Assembly: GCA_947505055.1 (NCBI GenBank)
Contig: CANNLO010000015.1
Span: 1-30,905, forward strand
Length of the DNA stretch: 30,905 nucleotides
From: Methylococcaceae bacterium
Lineage (GTDB): Bacteria > Pseudomonadota > Gammaproteobacteria > Methylococcales > Methylomonadaceae
Reading direction: 5' to 3'
Positions 1 to 8,077 of this stretch are shown here, in pieces. The position numbers and the translations under genes are program-made. Each line of letters opens with the position of its first letter. Position 1 is the stretch's first letter. The notes under the pieces were generated by a model. It saw only the letters and a list, made by a program, of their open reading frames with translations, was not told where the DNA came from and did not search any database.

Positions 1-163
1 CAATAGCATCCGCTTTCGCCACCATCTCTGTAAGCATCTCATCGCTATCACCACGCACAAATGACAAGACTTTAGTCTCAGACTGCTCGCCTAAGCGGAC
101 AAGCAAATTCTTTCCAATAAAGCCACCTGCGCCTGTCACCAAAATTGACCGCTGTTTACTCAT
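1..163 (-). CDS. fnlB: UDP-2-acetamido-2,6-dideoxy-L-talose C4 reductase-type protein (FnlB/WbjC/CapF), N-terminal fragment
   Basis: Only the first 54 codons lie in the window; the gene runs off the left edge. The reading starts at the ATG complementary to 161-163, two bases after the fnlA stop. It opens with a Rossmann nucleotide-binding stretch, ILVTGAGGFIGKNLLVRL, typical of extended SDR enzymes of the CapF/WbjC family. Those enzymes perform the second step of UDP-L-FucNAc synthesis, reducing the 4-keto sugar made by FnlA/WbjB. Identity rests on this short N-terminus plus its place directly after fnlA, which is the standard fnlA-fnlB-fnlC order. A different epimerase or reductase cannot be fully excluded from 54 residues. 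Confidence 0.75.
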   Translation of the reverse strand, partial: MSKQRSILVTGAGGFIGKNLLVRLGEQSETKVLSFVRGDSDEMLTEMVAKADAI

Positions 164-165
164 AT

Positions 166-1194
166 TTATTCTTCAGCTTGTACATCTTCACCACGCGTAA
201 TCGCTTGCATAAAGCGTAACTTCATTAACAAGGCTTTCATCCCATCAACATCCAGTCGAGTGGTATTGTGTGAGTTATAATCCACCGCCTCAGAAATTTG
301 AGTTTCACCTTGATCCGTAAATTTATCATAATTCAAGTCGCGCAAATCTGGCGGTACTCGGAAATAACCACCCAAATCTTGCGCAGCCACCATTTCTTCG
401 CGACTTAACAGTGCTTCAAATAACTTTTCACCATGACGAGTGCCGATAACTCGCACTTCATGGTTAGGTGCGCCTAACAACCCAGTCAACGCCTGCGTCA
501 AAGTCGTTATCGTCGCTGCTGGTGCTTTTTGTACGAAGATATCGCCTGATTTGCCATGTTCAAAGGCATATAGCACCAAATCCACCGCATCATCTAACGT
601 CATCATAAATCGCGTCATAGTCGGGTCGGTAATCGTAAGTGCTTTACCCGCACGAATTTGATCTACAAATAAGGGGATAACCGAGCCGCGTGATGCCATT
701 ACATTCCCGTAGCGCGTTACGCAAATCGTCGTAGCATCGCTCTCACGTGACTTAGCCACCGCTACTTTTTCCATCATCGCCTTACTAATACCCATAGCAT
801 TAATTGGATATACTGCCTTATCTGTGCTCAAGCAAATCACCCGCTTAATCCCAAGTGCAACAGCTGCCTCAAGCACATTTTCTGTGCCTAGCACATTGGT
901 CTTAACAGCCTGCAATGGGTAAAACTCACAGGATGGAACCTGTTTAAGTGCCGCGGCATGAAACACAAAATCTACCCCACGCATGGCTGTGCGAACACTA
1001 TCAACATCACGCACGTCGCCTATATAGAACTTCAACTTAGAATTGTTGTATTTCTTGCGCATATCATCTTGTTTTTTTTCATCACGACTGAAGATGCGGA
1101 TTTCAGCAATATTTGAATCTAAAAAACGACGTAGCACTGCGTTTCCGAAAGAACCTGTACCGCCAGTGATTAATAAAATTTTATTCGCAAACAT
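166..1194 (-). CDS. fnlA: UDP-GlcNAc 4,6-dehydratase/epimerase (FnlA/WbjB/CapE family)
   Basis: Predicted cytoplasmic enzyme of 342 residues for the first step of UDP-L-FucNAc synthesis: 4,6-dehydration and epimerisation of UDP-GlcNAc. The N-terminus carries the glycine-rich NAD(P) site GGTGSFGNAV. The active-site region reads STDKAVYPINAMGISKAMME. In this region the usual SDR YxxxK tyrosine is a methionine (MGISK), which I recall as normal for the CapE/WbjB group and distinct from the FlaA1/PseB type with tyrosine. Length matches the family (about 340). The ATG start gives the expected short N-terminus before beta strand 1. It lies 42 bases after wbuZ and 2 bases before fnlB, so it is the link between the amidation genes and the FucNAc pathway. 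Confidence 0.88.
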   Translation of the reverse strand: MFANKILLITGGTGSFGNAVLRRFLDSNIAEIRIFSRDEKKQDDMRKKYNNSKLKFYIGDVRDVDSVRTAMRGVDFVFHAAALKQVPSCEFYPLQAVKTNVLGTENVLEAAVALGIKRVICLSTDKAVYPINAMGISKAMMEKVAVAKSRESDATTICVTRYGNVMASRGSVIPLFVDQIRAGKALTITDPTMTRFMMTLDDAVDLVLYAFEHGKSGDIFVQKAPAATITTLTQALTGLLGAPNHEVRVIGTRHGEKLFEALLSREEMVAAQDLGGYFRVPPDLRDLNYDKFTDQGETQISEAVDYNSHNTTRLDVDGMKALLMKLRFMQAITRGEDVQAEE

Positions 1195-1236
1195 AAAAGC
1201 CTTTTCATTTATAACCGGTTCTATTAAATATGAATT

Positions 1237-2013
1237 CTAATAAAGCGCACTGCGAATCAATTCATCGCGCTGGGCTAATGTTGGGTAGTTAATCAGCACG
1301 GCTTTATATACACCCTTAAACACAAACAAACTACCAGCCGAAGCACCAATAACGCCACAGGTGCGAATTAATGCCTCAATATCGGCCAAACTGCCTGCAC
1401 CGCCAAGAAAGGTGACTGGGATATTAACTAACCGTCTAATTTTTGCAGCTAAAACCAAATCATATCCAGTCATCGTACCATCAAGATCTATGGAATTAAT
1501 GACCAATTCACCGGCGCCTAATTTCTCAGCTTCAATAGCTAAATCAAAAACGCTACGCTTAGTATTTTTGCCTGCGTTCCTAGTAAAAACATCATAGTCT
1601 TTACTGAACAACTTTTTTTTGACATCAAGCACCACAACTACACTTTGGCGACCAATCTCTTGAGCAATTTGAGTAATAAGTTCTGGATTTTCAATTGCTG
1701 CGGAGCTAATTGCCACCTTCTCAACCCCTAGGCTAATAATTCGTCTCGCCTGCTCTAGCGTTTTAATGCCACCACCATAACAAAGTGGCATCCGACATTC
1801 TGCCGCAAGGTTAGCAATCATTTTGTAGTCTGGCTCAACATTGTTTACCGTTGCATCGATATCAAGCACTAGCAGCTCGTCTGCTTCCTTCTCGTTAAAA
1901 ATCTTAACTGCATTAATAGGGTCGCCAACGTATTTAGGAGCTTTAAAACCAACAGTCTTAACTAAACCCTTTTGGTGTACCAGCAAACATGGCGTAATTC
2001 TAGGACGTAACAT
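1237..2013 (-). CDS. wbuZ: HisF-like glycosyl amidation-associated protein WbuZ
   Basis: TIM-barrel protein of the HisF family, 258 residues from the ATG at 2013, which has GGAG 8 bases upstream. A longer reading from a TTG at 2028 would extend into wbuY and is less likely. The barrel phosphate-binding glycines are visible (YGGGIKTLEQ and LGGAGSLAD). HisF proteins normally begin with CLDV, where Asp11 is catalytic; here the stretch is PCLLVHQKG, with Leu at 11. Asp130 (VVVVLDVKK) is kept. Loss of Asp11 argues against imidazole glycerol phosphate synthesis and for the WbuZ role: channelling or delivering ammonia from the HisH-like glutaminase to the sugar amidotransferase WbuX. It is one base from wbuY. 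Confidence 0.87.
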   Translation of the reverse strand: MLRPRITPCLLVHQKGLVKTVGFKAPKYVGDPINAVKIFNEKEADELLVLDIDATVNNVEPDYKMIANLAAECRMPLCYGGGIKTLEQARRIISLGVEKVAISSAAIENPELITQIAQEIGRQSVVVVLDVKKKLFSKDYDVFTRNAGKNTKRSVFDLAIEAEKLGAGELVINSIDLDGTMTGYDLVLAAKIRRLVNIPVTFLGGAGSLADIEALIRTCGVIGASAGSLFVFKGVYKAVLINYPTLAQRDELIRSALY

Positions 2014-2014
2014 C

Positions 2015-2629
2015 TTAAAGCTCCGCAAAATTTTTCAGCAATTGCGTACCGAAGTGATGACTTTTTTCAGGATGAAACTGCACACCATAAACATTATTAG
2101 CAGAAACTGCGCAGCTAAAATCTATTCCATAGGATGCTGTCGCAGCAATATGTCCTAGTTGATCACATTCAAAATAATAAGAATGTAAGAAATAAAATTG
2201 GGCATCAGTTTCAAGGCCTGAAAACAAAGGGTGTCCTAGCTTTGGCTGCACATCATTCCAACCCATGTGAGGCAGCGGTAAACGGCTAGATTGTTCGTTA
2301 ACACCCAATGCCCGCACTTTTCCAGCGACCCACCCCAACCCGGGAAACTGCCCTTCGTCGCTAGATGATGCCAATATCTGCATACCCACGCAAATGCCTA
2401 GCACTGGCACCTTGTCTTGCAACACTAGCGTTTCCAGTATTGGGCGCATACCCGACTGATTTAGCAATGAAATCGCATGATCAAATGCGCCAACGCCTGG
2501 CAGAATAATCTTGCTAGCCCCAGTTAAATCAGCAGCTGTTTTAGCGCGAATTGCTTCAATCCCTAGTCGCTTATACAGCGTCAAAAAAGCTTGAACATTA
2601 CCAAGCCCATAATCGATAACATGAATCAA
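2015..2629 (-). CDS. wbuY: HisH-like glutamine amidotransferase WbuY, TTG start
   Basis: Class I glutamine amidotransferase of 204 residues, full length for HisH. The catalytic triad is visible: Cys80 in LGICVGMQ, His186 and Glu188 in VQFHPEKS. It should hydrolyse glutamine and pass ammonia to WbuZ/WbuX. The start is TTG at 2629, overlapping the wbuX stop as TTGA. No in-frame ATG lies nearby, and the reading MIHVIDYGLGN matches normal HisH N-termini. An AGG lies about 8 bases upstream. Its position between wbuX and wbuZ identifies it as the sugar-amidation paralogue rather than the histidine pathway gene. Confidence 0.87.
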   Translation of the reverse strand: MIHVIDYGLGNVQAFLTLYKRLGIEAIRAKTAADLTGASKIILPGVGAFDHAISLLNQSGMRPILETLVLQDKVPVLGICVGMQILASSSDEGQFPGLGWVAGKVRALGVNEQSSRLPLPHMGWNDVQPKLGHPLFSGLETDAQFYFLHSYYFECDQLGHIAATASYGIDFSCAVSANNVYGVQFHPEKSHHFGTQLLKNFAEL

Positions 2630-3768
2630 CGAAAAAACCTTTTTTCTAGACCTATCCAGCGCAATAATTGCGAACCCAGAACAATAAGCCAGCGCTTATT
2701 ACGATAGTCCCGATAAGTTTTGTTTTCTCCATCAAAAATCGCTTGCAATTCATCAACTGTTAGGTCCAACTTGTTAGCGACATATTCAAACTCTTGCTGC
2801 AAAAAATGTTCATCCATCTCAGGTTGAGAGATTCTCGCTAATGCCTGCTCACGGGTCATTTGACCAGTCATGATAAGACTAGAAAAATGAGCTCGCCGCT
2901 TTTCAAAACCAAACTTACGCGGCAACCAATAATCCTCATAAAACCGAGTAAAGCGCGACTCGTGATGCTTATGTTGAAATCGTTGCCAACCAAAGAGATG
3001 CTCAAGCTCGTTTTCAGCATCCTTTTTGACAAATGACACCAAATTTAAAGGGTGATGCACCTTCATACCCAAGATTTTCTGGTAGAAAAGTTTGTAGATC
3101 AGAATATCCTTGAGCGGAAAAGTCTTGAGTGAGAGTTTGCCAAAATGACTGTGGATATCATTAAACAGCATCGTATCGATACCAAGGTAGCCCCCCCATT
3201 CTTCAGGCTCGCGACAGCACTCAGTAGAAAAATTTGAGCCAGTAATGATGTGTTTAATCTTATACTGGCGAGCGAACTTGTAGAGTGATGAAAAAAACGA
3301 CGCATCCTGCGGCAGATCTTGATCTGGAATCCCGGATCGAAGGAATGCCACTTGCAGATCCTTCATTTCTTCCCAATTGACTACGTCGGTATAAAGATCA
3401 AGCCCCAGACCATCCACAAGTTTCTCGATATTGCCTACAGCTTGATCTGTGTTCCAACCCGCATCAACATGAAATAACAATGGGCGCAACCCCATTTTCT
3501 CTTTCACAACATAGGCGACATAAGAGCTATCCAAACCGCCACTTAAGCCAAGTATGCAATCAAAATCTTTTCCCTTACCTTCTTCTCGAATTTCCTCAGC
3601 CAGCAACATAAGCGCGCTTTCACCTTGTACGTCTGCATGCCAACTTGGCAGGACTGTTGACTCGAAGTTATTACAATAATCGCACCACCCCCGCGAATCA
3701 AAAACAATATTGGGATCTGATGTGTCCATAATGCAATGATTACAAATCTGGTATGGTCGCGCACTCAT
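2626..3768 (-). CDS. wbuX: N-acetyl sugar amidotransferase (WbuX/LfnA/WbpG family)
   Basis: Predicted amidotransferase of 380 residues that converts an N-acetyl group of a nucleotide sugar into an acetamidino group. The N-terminus has two CxxC pairs (C9/C12 and C29/C32), and an ATP-pyrophosphatase loop SGGLDSS sits at about residues 76-82. Both are typical of WbpG/PseA/WbuX proteins. It overlaps the preceding GT4 gene and the following wbuY by 4 bases each. With wbuY, wbuZ, fnlA and fnlB downstream, the likely product is L-FucNAm, made from the L-FucNAc unit, as reported for LfnA (P. aeruginosa O12) and WbuX (E. coli O145). The substrate is inferred from context; the Leg-type sugar made upstream is an alternative. 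Confidence 0.88.
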   Translation of the reverse strand: MSARPYQICNHCIMDTSDPNIVFDSRGWCDYCNNFESTVLPSWHADVQGESALMLLAEEIREEGKGKDFDCILGLSGGLDSSYVAYVVKEKMGLRPLLFHVDAGWNTDQAVGNIEKLVDGLGLDLYTDVVNWEEMKDLQVAFLRSGIPDQDLPQDASFFSSLYKFARQYKIKHIITGSNFSTECCREPEEWGGYLGIDTMLFNDIHSHFGKLSLKTFPLKDILIYKLFYQKILGMKVHHPLNLVSFVKKDAENELEHLFGWQRFQHKHHESRFTRFYEDYWLPRKFGFEKRRAHFSSLIMTGQMTREQALARISQPEMDEHFLQQEFEYVANKLDLTVDELQAIFDGENKTYRDYRNKRWLIVLGSQLLRWIGLEKRFFR

Positions 3769-4901
3769 TTTTTTATTCTCATGTAAGTATCTGTAATAAA
3801 TGTAAAGGTTTCATCCGCACAACGCTTCCAGTTATATTGTTGTGAAAGCACCTTAGCTTGCTGAACAATGGCCATACGCAACGCTGGTGATTGAATAATC
3901 TGCTCTACCGCCACCCCAATAGAGACAGCATCTTCTGGGTCAAAGTAGACACCTCCATCTGCAAGCACTTCCTGCATCGGTCCACGGTTTGAGCATGAGA
4001 TTGGCAGGCCGACTGCCATAGCTTCAACTAGCGTCACCGGCATATTCTCACAGCTAGAGGCAAACACAAACAGGTCGGCATTAGCCAATAAAGCTGGCAG
4101 GTCGGCATGTGGCAAAAACGCCAGTTGCTCTACAAATTGTCCGTTGTCATCAGAATCCTCAATCGCCTTCTGCAACAACCTATGCGCAGGCCCAGCGCCG
4201 CCGCCAACTAATGTCAGCGTCAAGTCATAGCCGCGTTTTCTTAGTAAAGAAATTGCCTTAACCACAACCCATTGATGTTTGTACATTTCAGCATTTGAAA
4301 CATAAATGCAACGAATAGACCGCTCACCCATTCTCGGCCAAATACGCAACGCTTCAGTCTGTTTGAACGCAGCATCAACACCATGCGGAATGTACGCAAC
4401 AGCAGGCAAAAGCCCGCAAGACTGCTGGATAACTTTGCCTGCATAACGCGTTAAAAAAATAACACCCGCGGCACGTTTAAATGCCAAATTTTGCAAAAAA
4501 AGAATAGCCAATAGACGCAATCGAGCAAGTCCATAACCAAAATAGCGCATCACGCCCGGCTCATAAGAGAGCATATCCTGACTTAAAACAACCATGGGGT
4601 TAAAGCGGCATAGGGTACTGGCGTCGGTAGTAAATAAAATGTCACATCCCGCCACCCTAACTTCACCCGTAAGTGTCATTGCCTGCCAATATAATTGTTT
4701 AACAAGAGACTGCTCTAGTGCAATGGGGTTATGTTTAATCAACCAAGAGTAATCTGGCAGTTGATCTAGCAAGGATTGGAAAGCCCAAACATGAATCTCT
4801 TTGATATTGCATTTCGTAGGATCAAATTCGGATAAAATTCCAATTAAATGTGCTTTTGCACCGCCTGAGCGGTTACGAGATGCATCTATAGCAATTATCA
4901 A
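3765..4901 (-). CDS. GT4-family glycosyltransferase, TTG start
   Basis: Cytoplasmic or membrane-associated GT-B glycosyltransferase of 378 residues. The N-terminal domain begins IIAIDASRNRSGGAKAHL, the glycine-rich acceptor-side loop common in GT4 proteins. The C-terminal domain has SNAEMYKHQ, the VGGG strand and the EX7E motif within ENMPVTLVEAMAVGLPISCS, which binds the nucleotide sugar. The start codon is TTG at 4901; no in-frame ATG gives a complete first beta strand. It is the first gene after a 121-base gap and overlaps wbuX by 4 bases. In E. coli O145 a transferase gene (wbuW) holds the same place. It may add FucNAm or a neighbouring sugar; the donor cannot be read from sequence. Confidence 0.87.
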   Translation of the reverse strand: MIIAIDASRNRSGGAKAHLIGILSEFDPTKCNIKEIHVWAFQSLLDQLPDYSWLIKHNPIALEQSLVKQLYWQAMTLTGEVRVAGCDILFTTDASTLCRFNPMVVLSQDMLSYEPGVMRYFGYGLARLRLLAILFLQNLAFKRAAGVIFLTRYAGKVIQQSCGLLPAVAYIPHGVDAAFKQTEALRIWPRMGERSIRCIYVSNAEMYKHQWVVVKAISLLRKRGYDLTLTLVGGGAGPAHRLLQKAIEDSDDNGQFVEQLAFLPHADLPALLANADLFVFASSCENMPVTLVEAMAVGLPISCSNRGPMQEVLADGGVYFDPEDAVSIGVAVEQIIQSPALRMAIVQQAKVLSQQYNWKRCADETFTFITDTYMRIKK

Positions 4902-4953
4902 TTGATTATCTTTTCAAAAATATTACATTAATTCATTTTTCTGAATAAACACT

Positions 4954-4985
4954 GCCACATTAGTTATCATTTTACTACATGTGGC
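4954..4985. repeat. Inverted repeat in the wzy-GT4 gap
   Basis: Perfect 7-base inverted repeat: GCCACAT at 4954-4960 and ATGTGGC at 4979-4985, with an 18-base AT-rich spacer. It lies about 50-80 bases upstream of the TTG start of the GT4 gene and just downstream of a possible promoter. On the transcript it could form a hairpin near the 5' end. There is no T-run after it on the minus strand, so it does not look like a classical terminator. An operator is equally possible. Confidence 0.35.
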
Positions 4986-4991
4986 TAATAA

Positions 4992-5020
4992 ATTTTATGA
5001 AATTCGGTATACAGGGGCAA
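4992..5020 (-). promoter_or_regulatory. Possible sigma-70-type promoter for the GT4-wbuXYZ-fnlAB unit
   Basis: On the minus strand, TTGCCC (complement of 5015-5020) is followed after 17 bases by TAAAAT (complement of 4992-4997), a 5/6 match to the -10 consensus. It sits between the wzy stop and the GT4 start, where an internal promoter would be sensible. The -35 match is only 4/6 and the region is AT-rich, so chance matches are likely. Confidence 0.3.
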
Positions 5021-5022
5021 GG

Positions 5023-6501
5023 TCAAGCCATGCTGACATCATTATTAGATATACGCTTAATACGAAATAATGGTTTAAAAAAGATAATAGTAAGAGCCAA
5101 CACAATAGCATCTAGCAACAACCAATCCAAGCCAAAAGACAATAGTGCAGAATAGAAAATAATAATTAAAAAAACTCTCTTTAATGCCAAATTAAATGGT
5201 GATGAATTAAAAGATTTTGAATAAATACTTTTGAAAAAACGTCCTACTAAAAATAAGACAACAAAGGAAATGTATCCAAATAATGAAAAAGTTTCTGCAA
5301 TAAGAGAAATTTGATCAGACTGATAAGCGTCAATTGTACCTTTCTTTGAAAGTGGTACAACTCCTCTGGAAACCTGACTAATACCGAGTCCAATCTTTGG
5401 ATAATCGAAAATATCGAAGCCAGGTGTTAATACGTTATCAATAATACTTTTAAAATAGGATTCCAGCGTAAATATCTCACCATATATTTTCCTATGCGCA
5501 ATTATTTCAGAAGTAAAATCAAAGAAACCTGCCCTAGCAAACATTAGGCCTTTCATTGATTCTAGGGTAGAAGAAGCTTGATCACTTTGGGCGATTTCAT
5601 TTATTACATTAAGTTGTTGAACAACCGACATATTAGCGCCAGACGTTTGAGTTTCACCTCTTGATATAGTCGCGTATACAAAAATATAAATTGATAGAAA
5701 CAATACTACTGGAATTAAACTGAAAGCATATATTGCAGCACTCAATTTAATTCGAAAAAATGGCATAAACACAATTGTGAAAAAAAACATATAATTAATA
5801 TATGTTAAAAGACCGCTTCTGCTGCCCCCAATCGTCTGAATTGCTAGTAGGATTAAGGCTATGGCTATTAAAGATAGTTTATAAAAAAATTTAATATCTA
5901 AGCGAAATATATATACATATGTAGCAAGAATTATAAAAATATTTACTGGGGAAAAAAATAATATTATCAAACCAATTAAGCTAACGTTATTTTCTGAATT
6001 ATTTAAAGAAATTAATACATTAAAACTAACGATAAAAATTATAATTAAAGTACCAAGTTTAGGTTGAATTGGCTTGTAATTGTCGACATTTATTAAGGCA
6101 TTTAACCCTAGTTTTTTACTAAATAATCCTGCTGCTAAGCAAGTATTGCCTACAAGAATAATTAATAATGAAATATTAGAGTCCGCAGGTCCGTATTCAC
6201 CCACCCTATCAAACACTGTGGAATATGGGTATAAATTTAGAGTAAAGAGTCTTAACGAATAATATACAGTTGTGACATAGGTCAGCACTAAAATAAAAGG
6301 ATCTGTATTTCTCTTTTCAAGATATAACAAAATTTGAGTTTGACCACACAACAATAAGCCTAATATTAGGGAAAGTTTATCTATATAAGGATTTTCATCA
6401 ATACTTTGCTCAAAAAATAAAGCATAGAAAATCAGCGTAAATGCAATTACATTTACAAACGACAACATATCATTCACACCTACTGTACGTGCTCTATTCA
6501 T
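5023..6501 (-). CDS. wzy: Wzy-like O-antigen/oligosaccharide repeat-unit polymerase
   Basis: Inner-membrane protein of 492 residues with roughly eleven or twelve hydrophobic segments (by eye) and one large polar loop around residues 270-400 (SRGETQTSG through YQSDQISLIAETFSLFGYIS). That layout, with a large periplasmic loop before the last helices, fits Wzy polymerases that join undecaprenyl-linked repeat units, not the evenly spaced helices of Wzx. Sequence is poorly conserved in this family, so the call is topological. The gene is very AT-rich (17 of 60 G+C in bases 5701-5760). The ATG at 6501 has only a weak ribosome site; an in-frame ATG at 6468 with AGGTG upstream, starting right at the first helix, is an alternative start. 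Confidence 0.78.
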   Translation of the reverse strand: MNRARTVGVNDMLSFVNVIAFTLIFYALFFEQSIDENPYIDKLSLILGLLLCGQTQILLYLEKRNTDPFILVLTYVTTVYYSLRLFTLNLYPYSTVFDRVGEYGPADSNISLLIILVGNTCLAAGLFSKKLGLNALINVDNYKPIQPKLGTLIIIFIVSFNVLISLNNSENNVSLIGLIILFFSPVNIFIILATYVYIFRLDIKFFYKLSLIAIALILLAIQTIGGSRSGLLTYINYMFFFTIVFMPFFRIKLSAAIYAFSLIPVVLFLSIYIFVYATISRGETQTSGANMSVVQQLNVINEIAQSDQASSTLESMKGLMFARAGFFDFTSEIIAHRKIYGEIFTLESYFKSIIDNVLTPGFDIFDYPKIGLGISQVSRGVVPLSKKGTIDAYQSDQISLIAETFSLFGYISFVVLFLVGRFFKSIYSKSFNSSPFNLALKRVFLIIIFYSALLSFGLDWLLLDAIVLALTIIFFKPLFRIKRISNNDVSMA

Positions 6502-6674
6502 ATTATTTTGCCAAAAAATTTTACCTAGGTATACACAAGAAACTTTTAAGGAATCAACACTTAAAAAATAATTAATACTTCAAAATTCTGAATGATATAT
6601 CTCAAAACCTAAGTCTCATCTCAAATTTATTTTTTATTTTAAAGAAGGTGGGCCGTATTTTATATAAACTCCAT

Positions 6675-6698
6675 AACGAGGCTAAAAGTAACCTCGCT
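6675..6698 (-). terminator. Hairpin downstream of ugd, possible weak terminator
   Basis: On the minus-strand transcript AGCGAGG pairs with CCTCGTT (7 pairs including one G-U) around a 10-base loop. It falls in the 286-base gap between ugd and wzy, about 90 bases past the ugd stop. No immediate U-run follows, so it would be an inefficient intrinsic terminator, or only a structured or processing site. The rest of the gap is AT-rich with nothing else I recognise. Confidence 0.3.
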
Positions 6699-6787
6699 AT
6701 ATATTAATACTGTAATGTTAATTACATCGCTTCTAACGAAATGTATATTTTCTAACTATTCTTTAAAACAAAATTCTTTAAATATGG

Positions 6788-7954
6788 TTAGTCGTTGCCA
6801 AATAAATCACGTGTATAAACTTTTCCTGAAATATCTCTAAGTTCATCTGCCATTCGATTTGTTATAATCACATCGGCTTGTTGCTTAAAAGTTGGCAAAT
6901 CTTTGATAACTACATAGCCATTAAAAAGATCCCCTTTAACCCCAGGCTCATATACCAAAACCTCTATACCATGTTCTGATACAATTTTCATTACTTCCTG
7001 AATAGCTGAGGCTCGAAAGTTATCCGATCCGGCTTTCATAATTAAACGATACACCCCTACTACTTTGGGATTCTTTTTAATAATAGTTTTCGCAATAAAA
7101 TCAATTCTCGTCAAGTTAGACTCCACAATTGCGGTTATCATTTTTTGATTTAAATCACCAAAGTTAGCAAGCAATTGTTTTGTGTCTTTAGGAAAACAAT
7201 AACCTCCATAACCAAACGATGGATTATTGTAGTGACTGCCTATGCGAGGATCCAAGCCTACACCGTCAATAATCTGACGGGCATCTAAGCCATGAGCTTC
7301 ACTATAAGTGTCTAACTCGTTAAAATAAGACACCCGCATGGCTAAATAGGCGTTAGAAAACAATTTAACAGCTTCAGCTTCTGTAGAATCTGTAAACAAA
7401 ACAGGGATGTCTTTTTTAATTGCTCCTTGAACCAAAAGGTCAGCAAACTGTGATGCCCGCTTCGATTGTTCGCCAATGATTATACGCGACGGATAAAGGT
7501 TATCGTACAAGGCTCTACCTTCACGCAAGAATTCCGGTGTGAAAATAATGTTATTACAGTTTAATTTTTCTTTTAGACTTTTAGTATATCCTACGGGTAC
7601 TGTAGACTTAATTACCATCACAGCATTTGGGTTTAGCTTCATTACATCTTGTACTACGAGCTCTACAGATTGCGTATTGAAATACTTAGTTTCAGCATCG
7701 TAATCAGTTGGCGTGGCGATTATAATAAAATCGGCATCTTTATAAGCCATTTGCTTATCAATTGTCGCAACAAAGTTAAGGGTTCTATTTTGTAGAAAGT
7801 CCTCGATTTCGGCGTCGGCAATCGGGGAAAGTCTACTGTTTAATAACTTTACTTTATCTTCATCAATATCCAATGCAACCACTTCGTTATGCTGCGCTAA
7901 TAACATGGCATTTGACAACCCAACATAACCAGATCCTACTATTGCAATTTTCAT
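6788..7954 (-). CDS. ugd: UDP-glucose 6-dehydrogenase (short type, 388 residues)
   Basis: Oxidises UDP-glucose to UDP-glucuronate with two NAD+. The N-terminal NAD-binding motif is [13 protein letters not shown], followed by conserved TPTDYD, the [10 protein letters not shown] strand, TPEFLREG and the catalytic cysteine Cys253 in [14 protein letters not shown]. The 388-residue length is that of the short Ugd type found in capsule and LPS loci. The start is the ATG at 7954, preceded by AGAGA; a TTG two codons upstream is less likely. UDP-GlcA could enter the repeat unit directly or be amidated by the AsnB-type enzyme encoded upstream. The gene stands apart from its neighbours by 123 and 286 bases and may have its own promoter. 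GDP-mannose dehydrogenase activity is a less likely alternative. Confidence 0.9.
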   Translation of the reverse strand: MKIAIVGSGYVGLSNAMLLAQHNEVVALDIDEDKVKLLNSRLSPIADAEIEDFLQNRTLNFVATIDKQMAYKDADFIIIATPTDYDAETKYFNTQSVELVVQDVMKLNPNAVMVIKSTVPVGYTKSLKEKLNCNNIIFTPEFLREGRALYDNLYPSRIIIGEQSKRASQFADLLVQGAIKKDIPVLFTDSTEAEAVKLFSNAYLAMRVSYFNELDTYSEAHGLDARQIIDGVGLDPRIGSHYNNPSFGYGGYCFPKDTKQLLANFGDLNQKMITAIVESNLTRIDFIAKTIIKKNPKVVGVYRLIMKAGSDNFRASAIQEVMKIVSEHGIEVLVYEPGVKGDLFNGYVVIKDLPTFKQQADVIITNRMADELRDISGKVYTRDLFGND

Positions 7955-7969
7955 GAACAAATCTCTTTT

Positions 7970-7999
7970 ATTTTAAATTAGGCTGATTTAGAAGTTCAA
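7970..7999 (-). promoter_or_regulatory. Possible promoter for ugd
   Basis: On the minus strand TTGAAC (complement of 7994-7999, 4/6 to the -35 consensus) is followed after 18 bases by TAAAAT (complement of 7970-7975, 5/6 to the -10 consensus), about 15 bases before the ugd ATG. The -35 overlaps the small palindrome at 7997-8012. The closeness to the start would leave a very short leader. Support is by pattern only. Confidence 0.3.
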
Positions 8000-8012
8000 C
8001 TACTATTAGTTG
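7997..8012. repeat. Short perfect inverted repeat upstream of ugd
   Basis: CAACTA and TAGTTG (6 bases each, 4-base loop) form a perfect palindrome 43-58 bases upstream of the ugd start. It overlaps the possible -35 element, so an operator is conceivable. It has no T-tail and is too small to call a terminator. Confidence 0.25.
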
Positions 8013-8077
8013 CTTGGTGTTAAGCACTTCTACTACGATACTTCTACCCCTGCGAAATGACGTTTACTCAAAATTAT

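Noticed and set aside
2015..2629. hisH/hisF as histidine biosynthesis genes
   Set aside because: They follow wbuX, precede fnlA, and the HisF homologue lacks Asp11. No other his genes are nearby.
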